Positions 45,801 to 54,783 of a stretch of 64,000 bases of DNA are shown piece after piece. Within the stretch, counting starts at the first letter, position 1. Each line of letters starts with the position of its first letter. Below the pieces are notes generated by a model. The model was not told the origin of the DNA. It did not search any database and saw only the letters and a list, made by a program, of their open reading frames with translations. The DNA lies in the NCBI RefSeq assembly GCF_030463535.1, contig NC_132901.1, positions 841,980 to 905,979 on the forward strand, given 5' to 3'. Source of the stretch: Salminus brasiliensis (Eukaryota; Chordata; Actinopteri; Characiformes; Bryconidae). The translations under genes and the position numbers were made by a program.

Positions 45801-48800
45801 AGCGTACTGTAGATGTGATGGTGGGTCAGGAGCGTACTGTAGATGTGATGGTGGGTCAGTCAGGAGTGTACTGTAGATGTGATGGTGGGTCAGGAGTGTA
45901 CTGTAGATGTGATGGTGGGTCAGTCAGGAGCGTACTGTAGATGTGATGGGTGGTCAGAAGCGTAATTTACAGTGGCTGCTGTGACTGGATTTCTTTATTT
46001 AGTCGTCTCAGTGACAGATAAGATACGGAAGAAGTGATTCGCAGGCTCTCTTGGCCTTCCTTGGAGGAAACGACTTCATTGTTTTGAAATGCAAAGCATT
46101 TTCTCTACCTGTACATGCTTAGACCTCTACCCAGTGGCACTCTGTGTGGAGCAAAGGTAAACAACGAAAGATAAAGCTGGTCTTTGCATGCCCATTTCCT
46201 TCTGTACACACTGGAAAAAGACTAGAGAACACCTCATGCATGACTTAAAAGAACCTGTTCTGGCCAGGAGCCCAAGCACTGGTTTACTCAGTGTTTGAGA
46301 ATAGTACGACGCCATGCTACTGCAGTGGAGCTGTGTCCTCTGGAATGATGGTGGAGCTCCATCCAATACCTTTTTCGGGCGGGATGGGTTGCAGATGATG
46401 AGGTTGGGTGGTGATCATCATCCAACATCCTGACCTGAATGCAATCAAATCAAATCCTCACAGCAATGATCTGCTCCAAAATCGAATAGAAAGTCTTCTT
46501 CTCTGAACAGTAGAAACTAACTAACTTCAGTACTAACCGGGCTGAAAGGCCCACCCATGCAGTGTTATGCAGAGTTCCTGATGTTTCCTGGAAGTCATTA
46601 GGCCACTAGCAGCCCCATGTTTCATCACAAAGCTGTGGCTTCAGTCTTTGTCCGAATGTGGCAATTGGGTTTCATTATGGCTTCATCTGACCACACTTCA
46701 TTAGCAGTACTGAGGGCGGACTACAGTGCAGGTGCTGCGTTGTGTGCGTTCTTTCATGAAACTTTCCACAAAGCTTTGAGAAATTCAGAAATCGAAGACC
46801 GAAAGCTACACAGTTCCGTCCTGAAACTGTGACCTTCGCCTCTCTGACCATCTGGATCACCAAATCTTCCATATTTTATTTGTTTATATTATTTATTTCT
46901 GATTTTGCTTCGCTGCTAAATTGAACATTTGCTGGTGCACAACCTTCTGCCTCACTTCATTCAAAAACGTCTAGGTCTTACTCCTGTTTCTCATGTTGTG
47001 CCAAGAGAGAACACCTCAGGCATGACTTAAAGGAAACACCTGCTCTGGCTAGGGGCCCGAGCACTGTTTTACATAGGGTTGGGGAATAGTACGATGTTGT
47101 GCTACTGCCATGGAAGACCTGTGTTCTCTGGATGATGGTGGTGCTCCATCCAGTACCTTTGGATAGGATGAGTTGGGGAGCTGGGTTGGGAATGAGGTGG
47201 AGAGTGAGGTTGGGGAGTTGGGTTGGGGATGAGTTGGGGAGCTGGGTTGGGATAAGGTGGGGAGTTGGGTTGGGGATGAGTTGGAGAGTGAGGTAGGAGA
47301 GTTGGGCTGAGGATGAGTTGGGGGCTGGGTTGGGATGAGTTGGGGAGCTGGGGTGGGGATGAGTTGGGGAGTTGGGGTGGGATGAGTTGGGGAGTTGGTT
47401 TGGGATAAGTTGGGGAGCTGGGGTGGGGATGAGTTGGGGAGTTGGGGTGGGGATGAGTTTGGGAGTTGGGTTGGGGGTGAGTTAGGTTGGGGATTAGTTA
47501 GGTTGGGGATGAGTTGGGCTGGGGATGAGTTGGGGTGGGATGAGTTGGGGAGTTGGTTTGGGATAAGTTGGGGAGCTGGGGTGGGGATGAGTTGGGCTGG
47601 GGATGAGTTGGGGTGGGATGAGTTGGGGAGTTGGTTTGGGATAAGTTGGGGAGCTGGGGTGGGGATGAGTTGGGGAGTTGGGGTGGGGATGAGTTTGGGA
47701 GTTGGGTTGGGGGTGAGTTAGGTTGGGGATTAGTTAGGTTGGGGATGAGTTGGGGAGTTGGGCTGGGGATGAGTTGGGGAGTTGGGGTGGGATGAGTTGG
47801 GGAGTTGGGGTGGGATGAGTTGGGGAGTTGATTTGGGATAAGTTGGGGAGCTGGGGTGGGGATGAGTTGGGGAGTTGGGGTGGGGATGAGTTTGGGAGTT
47901 GGGTTGGGGGTGAGTTAGGTTGGGGATTAGTTAGGTTGGGGATGAGTTGGGGAGTTAGGTTGGGGATGATTTGGGGAGTTAGGTCAGGATGAGTTGGGGA
48001 GTTAGGCTGGGGGTGAGTTGGGGAGTTAGGCTGGGGGTGAGTTGGGGAGTTGGGCTGGGGATGAGTTGGGTTGGGGATGATTTGGGGAGTTAGGTCAGGA
48101 TGAGTTGGGGAGTTAGGCTGGGGGTGAGTTGGGGAGTTAGGCTGGGGGTGAGTTGGGGAGTTAGGTTGGGGGTGAGTTGGGGAGTTAGGTTGGGGGTGAG
48201 TTGTGGAACTGGGTTTGGGATGAGTTGGGGAGTTCTGGCCTTGCCTTTTACTATCTGCACTTTCCACAGAAGTCCTCAGCTTGTTGGAGTGAGCACGGCG
48301 CTGTACGCTCTGCTACGGCAGGTTATAACCGTGGTCTCTGAGGGATACTGATTTTCCTCTGAGGGTTTTCCTCGCTGTGTTCTACAGTCCGGTACAAAGG
48401 AAAGGTAAACAGTGCTGTGTGCTTAAACACACTTAGCTGATACAATCAGACTGCTGAGGTTACTGTACTGCATGTTTCTCAAAGCGTGTAAACTAAAAGT
48501 GGTTTAATTTCCCTGTGTACAAGGATATGTGTGTGTGTGTGTGTGTGTGTGTACAGCGTAAATATAAATGGATGAGAACAGGTTTCCCTGCTGCCTTCTA
48601 AGCCAAGTTTCTAACACTTACCTGTGATTAGTTTCCCTAGTGAAAGTGTCTTGTCTTCAGAAATAATACAGATTATTTTGCCTGTTTTAATAAATATTAC
48701 AGAACATTTTGCTTGTTTTAATATATTTTTCAGATCATTTTGCCTGTTAAAATAAATATTTTCTCATCATTCCGACTGTTTTAATTAATATTACAGATCA

Positions 48801-50106
48801 TTTTGCCTGTTTTAATATATATTAATATTACTGGTCCAGACATGGTCCAGACATTAGACCTGCTGGATATTTTTCTGGGGCTTGTGAGGCATCTACGACC
48901 ACTCTGAGAGCTCTCGGCCAATCAGAACAGAGCTCTTTTACATATGCACATGTAGAAAACAATAAACTCTAACGGACCCTTTAATGTAAAGCGAGCATTT
49001 CCATTGGTCCGTTCATCATAAAGAGTTCTGCCCCTGTGAAGGTCAGGTGCCTCCCACAGTAAATAAATGTGTGTGTGTTAGCATGTGTGTGTGTGTGTGT
49101 TAGCGTGTGTGTGTGTGTTAGCATGTGTGTGTGTGTTAGCATGTGTGTGTGTGTGTTTGTGTTAGCGTGTGTGTGTGTGTTAGCGTGTGTATTACCTGCT
49201 GGATGACGTACACCCCATAATCGAGCTGTTGTCTCTGCAGTATTGGGTGAAGGTAAAACAGCCAGTACTTCAGGTGATCCTCTCTGTGTCTGTATGGGAT
49301 GATGAGCGCCACCTTCTGGAGGGACACACAGTCGCGCGGGGTGTAGCGCCCGCCCTCAGACAGCAACGGGTCCTGCCTCATCTCGTCTAAGTTCACAGGA
49401 TCGGAAAACTCCACTCTTAACGGACCGACTGCCGAGGAAAAGAACAGATTACCTGCCGTTATTCAGTTAATCAACGTAGGAATTTCTGGTTCGTTATTTT
49501 TTGCAATACAGATTTTGTCCCCGTCCTGAAATGACACTTTTGTCCCCATTGTTTTTAAAGGCTTATATTGATTTTGTCCCTGCAATGTTTTGAAATGCCT
49601 GCTTTTGTCCCCATCACTTTTGAAACGAAGAATGTGACCCTACCACGTTTTGTCCCCAGCACTTCCTGAAATGCGGATTCTGTCAACGTCACGTTTGGAA
49701 ATATACATTTTGTCCCCAAAGCTTTTGAAAAGACAGAATTTGTCCCGCCCCTTTTAAAAATGCGTATCTTGTCCCCGCACTGTTTTGAAAGGCCTGCTTT
49801 TGTCCCCATCATATTTTAAAATTAATATTTTGTCCCTCTTGCCTGCTTTTGTCCCCATCCCTTTTGAAATGAAGGTTGTGTCCCTGCCACTTCCTGAAAT
49901 ACCAAATTTTGTCCCCAGCACTTTCTAAAATGCAGGTTTTGTCAACACATGTTTTCAAATATCAATTTTGTCCCCAAAGCTTTTGAAAGGGCAGAATTTG
50001 CCCCACTGCTTTTTAGAATGCTGATTTTGTCCCCGCCACATTTTGTGTCCCTGTCGTTTTGTCTGAATCGTTGTTTGAAAAAAAAATGCACAAGTAGGTG
50101 TTTCTG

Positions 50107-50137
<31 letters not shown>

Positions 50138-51364
50138 TTAAAAGGTTACAATTAGGATTGGCCTAGGATACTGTTTTGCTCTAGTAGATAGTGGCATGAG
50201 CATGTCAGTGTAAGTGTGTGTGTGTGTAATGGAGGATATGACTGTGTCTTTTTTTATAGGACTTATCTGTGTGTGTATGTGTGTGTGTGTTTGGGTGGAG
50301 GTGAAATGCAAACCACAGCAGCTCACACTTCCTCTCTCTCTCTCTCTTTCTGATGAGTTTCCGTACACTAGCAGTGGGCCTTGTTTACTGAGACCGAGAC
50401 CAGAGTCACTGGAGTCATAGTGTGCATCCTCACACACACTCACACTCACACTCACAATCACACACACTTACACACACACTCACACTCACAAACACACACA
50501 CACACACACACACGTAACACCAGTTTCCTCCACGTAAGGACAGGGATCCCCACAACGCTGCGACGGTTAGCATGTTTACACTAACAGCCTCACCTTAGTT
50601 CTGCAACTGTGTTACCAGATGGTTGTTAAGGTATTTCATGTGGTTGCTAGGGGTTTCATGTGGTATTCCAGGTGGTTGTAAGGGGGTTGCTAGATTGTTG
50701 CTTTGTGGTTGCTGTGGTCTTGCAGTTGGTTGCTGTGGTATCTCCATGCAGACGGTTGCAGGGCAGCTCATTTGGTACAGTGTTAAAAGGCAGTAGCAAC
50801 AGTGCGTATCTGAAGTGGTTGCTACGGTGTTGCTAAGAGCTAAGTGGTTTATTTGCTGTTCTAGGTGGTTCCTAGCTGTTTCCAATAAAGTGGCCAGTAA
50901 GGTAGGTGTTTCTAATAAAGTGGCCAGCAAGGTAGGTGTTTCTAATAAAGTGCCCAGCAAGGTAGGTGTTTCTAATAAAGTGGCCAGCAAGGTAGGTGTT
51001 TCTAATAAAGTGGCCAGTAAGGTAGGTGTTTCCAATAAAGTGGCCAGTAAGTTAGGTGTTTCCAATAAAGTGGCCAGTGAGTCTTACCTAGGTGAGGGGG
51101 GGTCTCTGGGCATCTCTCCAGCGCTTTAGTCGAGCTCGCTTCTGTAGCCTGGATTTTCACTGTCGTGCTCGTGCTCGTGCTGAGGCTCGTGCTCGTGTTG
51201 ATGCTCCTGCTCGTGCTGTTGCTGTGACGCGGGAGCGCGGGCTCGTTCTCGGTGCTCGGGTTCCTCAGGTAGAACAGCAGCATGAGGGAGATGTGGAGCG
51301 CGCACGCGGCGACCACCAGAAAGCACGCTTTATATAGGACGGAGAAGCTCGCGCGAGGCTCCAT
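39806..51364 (-). CDS. b4galt1: Beta-1,4-galactosyltransferase 1, 6 exons
   Basis: Type II Golgi glycosyltransferase that transfers galactose from UDP-Gal to terminal GlcNAc. Exons in gene order: 51088-51364, 49196-49428, 42063-42250, 40903-41025, 40656-40760, 39806-39935. All are GT-AG and in phase, total 1056 nt (351 aa). A short cytosolic tail and a membrane anchor at about residues 12-32 precede a Ser/Thr-rich stem. The catalytic domain shows the Mn/UDP-Gal DVD motif (D202-D204), Y239 in VQYFGG, the WGWGGEDDD loop (262-270), and M294 and H297 matching the mammalian metal ligands. Residues 84-95 (CPETPPHLVGPL) align with human CPEESPLLVGPM, which distinguishes b4galt1 from other family members. 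The start matches the human short-form start; the frame stays open upstream to 51685. Intron 2 is nearly 7 kb and mostly repeats. Confidence 0.95.
40080..40650. repeat. Degenerate CTGTGATTGGTCCTAATC repeat (b4galt1 intron 5)
   Basis: About ten diverged copies of a ~55-60 bp unit with GAGACCTCCCCCTGACTGTG and ATTGGTCCTAATC. It is shared with 38345-38480 on the other side of the last exon. Confidence 0.85.
41330..41890. repeat. ~42-bp AGATCTGGTAGG minisatellite (b4galt1 intron 3)
   Basis: About 13 units built from AGTAGATCTGGTAGG and TCTGGCAATTTATTGGGAAA; some units are halved. Confidence 0.92.
42335..43605. repeat. 51-bp hairpin minisatellite (b4galt1 intron 2)
   Basis: About 25 copies; core ACTCCTATACACTAGAATAG followed by GAGATATTAGTCCATAAACA. 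Each unit contains CTCCTAT and its complement ATAGGAG around an 8-nt loop. Confidence 0.95.
43905..44580. mobile_element. Rearranged Tc1-like transposon remnant (b4galt1 intron 2)
   Basis: 43905-44258 resembles the sense strand of a Tc1-type transposase with many breaks: VTWSDKS (the WSDES region) is followed by a region like NIVADQV. 44285-44580 resembles the 5' transposase region on the opposite strand (complement reading QPVNRQRQGH). Two fragments are therefore joined in opposite orientation. It is not functional. Confidence 0.7.
45146..45290. mobile_element. MITE left-end fragment running into a minisatellite
   Basis: TATATGGACAGAAGTAATGG plus interior GTTGGAGTAACTGTCTCTAC belong to the TATGGACAAAAG element family; the fragment stops where the 45291-45960 array begins. 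Confidence 0.6.
45291..45960. repeat. 29/33-bp minisatellite (b4galt1 intron 2)
   Basis: About 22 units of GTACTGTAGATGTGATGGTG then GGTCAG with an optional TCAG insertion, giving two unit lengths in mixed order. Confidence 0.95.
46214..47165. repeat. Duplicated MITE-interior segment with unclassified repeat between
   Basis: 46224-46370 and 47006-47160 are diverged direct copies, 782 bp apart (AGAGAACACCTCA, GCATGACTTAAA, ATAGTACGA, ATGGTGG). Both resemble the interior of the TATGGACAAAAG element family in reverse orientation. 46560-46870 between them looks transposon-derived but was not identified. Confidence 0.5.
47165..48240. repeat. G-rich GATGAGTTGGGGAGTTGGG minisatellite (b4galt1 intron 2)
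   Basis: Over 40 variable units of ~18-25 bp, almost all G/T/A on the plus strand (C-rich on the b4galt1 strand). Regular GGGG/TGGG runs give high G-quadruplex potential on the non-template side. Confidence 0.93.
48241..49060. other. b4galt1 intron 2, no gene seen
   Basis: Includes a (GT)n tract at 48529-48553 and a short degenerate repeat of ATTTTGCCTGTTTTAATA near 48660-48830. No exon recognised. Confidence 0.45.
49068..49190. repeat. (GT)n tracts with TTAGC interruptions next to b4galt1 exon 2
   Basis: Six GT runs separated by TTAGCA/TTAGCG words, ending 5 bp from the exon 2 donor (GTAATAC at 49189-49195 on the gene strand). Confidence 0.9.
49500..50065. repeat. Degenerate TTTTGTCCCC repeat (b4galt1 intron 1)
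   Basis: About 20 imperfect ~28-bp units of TTTTGTCCCCATCACTTTTG with drifting spacers. Confidence 0.85.
50105..50520. repeat. Cluster of AC/GT microsatellites (b4galt1 intron 1)
   Basis: AC run 50110-50137, GT runs 50213-50228 and 50266-50291, CT run 50332-50348, AC-rich 50430-50512. Opposite-strand runs could pair. Confidence 0.85.
50880..51078. repeat. ~30-bp AATAAAGTGGCCAG minisatellite (b4galt1 intron 1)
   Basis: Seven units of TAATAAAGTGGCCAGCAAGG plus TAGGTGTTTC. It shares its core with the 26215-27956 array but lacks the GTGTGGAAGCACAAG spacer. It ends 3 bp before the exon 1 donor site. Confidence 0.93.
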
Positions 51365-51680
51365 TTGCACACTTCCGGAGCGCGCGAGAACGAGGAGAAA
51401 AAAACAAAACCAAAACTGGTCAAACCCAAACGGAGAGAATCTCGCGGACAGGTGATCTCGCTCTTCTGCATGGGTTAAACAACGCACGCGAACAGGTGTC
51501 CTCTCACCTGCCGTGCCGAGTTTCTCTCGGTGCGCGCGCGCGCGCGTGTGTGAGGAGGAGCTACATCGCGTGCGGCTTCTGTTGGTGACAAGTGAGCAAG
51601 AAACGCTACTTGCGCGGTCATGTGCGCAGTGTGTGTGAGTGTTGGGGTGGGGTACGTGCGCGTGTCGGACAACTTTGTGA
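51090..51680 (-). promoter_or_regulatory. CpG-rich b4galt1 promoter / first exon region
   Basis: GC- and CpG-rich relative to the flanks, covering exon 1 and ~320 bp upstream, with a GTGCGCGCGCGCGCGCGTGTG tract core near 51530-51550. Fits the housekeeping-type promoter expected for b4galt1; no TATA box was noted. Confidence 0.5.
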
Positions 51681-51714
51681 ACCACAGGGAGCGACCTGCT
51701 AAACGCAATGTTGG

Positions 51715-54120
51715 ATTAGATTAACTCCTTAGATTAACTATTAGAACTCCTGGATTAACTTCTTACAGAGTTAGATTAACTATTAGAACTCCTGGATTAA
51801 GTTTTATAGTGTTAGATTAACTTTCAGAACTCCTGGATTAAGTTTTATAGTGTTAGATTAACTTTCAGAACTCCTGGATTAAGTTTTATAGTGTTAGATT
51901 ACTCATTAAAACTCCTGGATGAACTTCTTACAGAGTTAGATTAACCTTTAGAACTCCTGGATTAACTTCTTATAGAGTTAGATTAACTATTAGAACTCCT
52001 GGATTAAGTTTTATAGAGTTAGATTAACTATTAGAACTCCTGGATTAACTTCTTACAGAGTTAGATTAACTATTAGAACTCCTGGATTAAGTTTTATAGA
52101 GTTAGATTAACTATTAGAACTCCTGGATTAACTTCTTACAGAGTTAGATTAACTATTAGAACTCCTGGATTAAGTTTTATAGAGTTAGATTAACTATTAG
52201 AACTCCTGGATTAAGTTTTATAGTGTTAGATTAACTTTCAGAACTCCTGGATTAACTTCTTACAGAGTTAGATTAACTATTAGAACTCCTGGATTAAGTT
52301 TTATAGAGTTAGATTAACTATTAGAACTCCTGGATTAAGTTTTATAGTGTTAGATTAACTTTCAGAACTCCTGGATGAACTTCTTACAGAGTTAATCTAT
52401 TAGAACTCCTGGATTAAGTTTTATAGAGTTAGATTAACTATTAGAACTCCTGGATTAAGTTTTATAGTGTTAGATTAACTTTCAGAACTCCTGGATTAAG
52501 TTTTATAGTGTTAGATTACTCATTAGAACTCCTGGATTAACTTCTTACAGAGTTAGATTAACCTTTAGAACTCCTGGATTAAGTTTTATAGTGTTAGATT
52601 ACTCATTAAAACCCCTGGATTAACTTCTTAAAGAGTTAGATTAACTTTCAGAACTCCTGGATTAACTTCTTACAGAGTTAGATTAACCTTTAGAATTCCT
52701 GGATTAACTTCTTATAGAGTTAGATTACTCATTAGAACTCCTGGATTAACTTCTTACAGAGTTAGATTAACCTTTAGAACTCCTGGATTAACTTCTTATA
52801 GAGTTAGATTACTCATTAGAACTCCTGGATTAACTTCTTACAGAGTTAGATTAACCTTTAGAACTCCTGGATTAAGTTTTATAGTGTTAGATTACTCAGT
52901 AAAACCCCTGGATTAACTTCTTATAGAGTTAGATTAACTTTCAGAACTCCTGGATTAACTTCTTACAGAGTTAGATTAACCTTTAGAACTCCTGGATTAA
53001 GTTTTATAGACTTAGATTAACCTTTAGAACTCCTAGATTAATTTTTATAGAGTTAGATTAGTCATTAGAACTCCTGGATTAACTTCTTACAGAGATAGAT
53101 GAACTTTAAGAACTCCTGGATGAACTTCTTACAGAGTTAGATTAACCTTTAGAACTCCTGGATTAACTTCTTATAGAGTTAGATTAACCTTTAGAACTCC
53201 TGGATTAACTTCTTATAGAGTTAGATTAACCTTTAGAACTCCTGGATTAACTTCTTATAGAGTTATATTAACTTTCAGAACTCCTGGATTAATTTCTTAC
53301 AGAGTTAGATTAACCTTTAGAACTCCTGGATTAAGTTTTATAGACTTAGATTAACCTTTAGAACTCCTAGATTAACTTTTATAGAGTTAGATCAGTCATT
53401 AGAACTCCTGGATTAACTTCTTACAGAGATAGATGAACTTTCAGAACTCCTGGATGAACTTCTTACAGAGTTAGATTAACCTTTAGAACTCCTGGATTAA
53501 CTTTTTACAGAGTTAGATTAACCTTTAGAACTCCTGGATTAACTTCTTATAGAGTTAGATTAACCTTTAGAACTCCTGGATTAACTTCTTATAGAGTTAG
53601 ATTAACCTTTAGAACTCCTGGATTAACTTCTTATAGAGTTAGATTAACCTTTAGAACTCCTGGATTAACTTCTTATAGAGTTATATTAACTTTCAGAACT
53701 CCTGGATTCATTTCTTACAGAGATAGATGAACTTTTAGAACTCCTGGATTAACTTTTATAGACTTAGATTAACCTTTAAAACTCCTGGATTAACCCCTAC
53801 AACTTTTATAAAGTTAGATTAACCTTTAGAACTCCTGGATTAACTTTTATAGACTTAGATTAACCTTTAAAACTCCTGGATTAACCCCTACAACTTTTAT
53901 AAAGTTAGATTAACCTTTAGAACTCCTGGATTAACTTTTATAGACTTAGATTAACCTTTAAAACTCCTGGATTAACCCCTACAACTTTTATAAAGTTAGA
54001 TTTACCTTTAGAACTCCTGGATTAACCCCTACAGAGTTAGATTAGTCATTAGAACTCCTGGATTCACTTTTACAAAGTTAGATTAACCTTCAGAACTCCT
54101 GGATCAACTCTTAGGACTCT
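51715..54120. repeat. 41/42-bp minisatellite between b4galt1 and stra6l
   Basis: About 57 copies of TTAGAACTCCTGGATTAACT followed by a TCTTACAGAGTTAGATTAAC or TTTTATAGAGTTAG variant. Two main unit types alternate in long blocks; the right end is degenerate. It starts ~350 bp upstream of the b4galt1 start codon. Confidence 0.96.
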
Positions 54121-54425
54121 TCGTGTGGTCGTTATAGATAAACTGGCAATCAGCGCCCCCTGGTGTCATTCATCGTCAACTGCTGTTAACGAGGTCGTAT
54201 TACTCAAAACGAAACTTATCTGAGAGTACCAAACGTTCACACAGTGTCTGTACACACTGCAGAATTACAGATAAACGTGATAAACGTTCTAAAAACGTCA
54301 TTAAGAACAGCAAATGGCGAAGAATGATGTCCAATGGTGCTAATAAAATATAAACACTTAAAACTCTCTGAACATCTACAGTTTCGTTTCTGCAGAAAGG
54401 ACCAGCTGTGCTGCAGGATGTGGGT

Positions 54426-54454
54426 AGTGTGTGTGTGTGTGTGTGTGTGTGTGT
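54426..54454. repeat. (GT)n microsatellite
   Basis: About 14 GT units between b4galt1 and stra6l. Confidence 0.93.
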
Positions 54455-54607
54455 TAATGTCTCGTTAGAATGGTGTCAAATGACATAAAAATATGTGATG
54501 TTCAGGAACCGAGGACAGCGACATCTGGCGGCCGTTTCCAAAACAAAGGCTGTTTATATTAATAACACACTTTTATGATTTTTTTTATGATTATAAAATA
54601 TATTTAA

Positions 54608-54612
<5 letters not shown>

Positions 54613-54665
<53 letters not shown>
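54613..54665. repeat. (AT)n microsatellite upstream of stra6l
   Basis: About 26 AT units, ~120 bp upstream of the proposed stra6l start. Confidence 0.95.
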
Positions 54666-54669
<4 letters not shown>

Positions 54670-54783
54670 CTAGTAACCACAGTGTCAGAGCACATGCACT
54701 GCCCCCCTTTTAACACGCCCACATGCACGCAACTTGATGGGACGGGGTTTCACCCTTTTTTCACGGGTCTTTCTTTTATCAAC

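Noticed and set aside
51365-51685. In-frame upstream extension of b4galt1 to an ATG at 51685
   Set aside because: The region is promoter-like and CpG-rich with an Arg/His-rich translation, and the 51362-51364 ATG aligns with the known vertebrate short-form start; an extended form was not supported.
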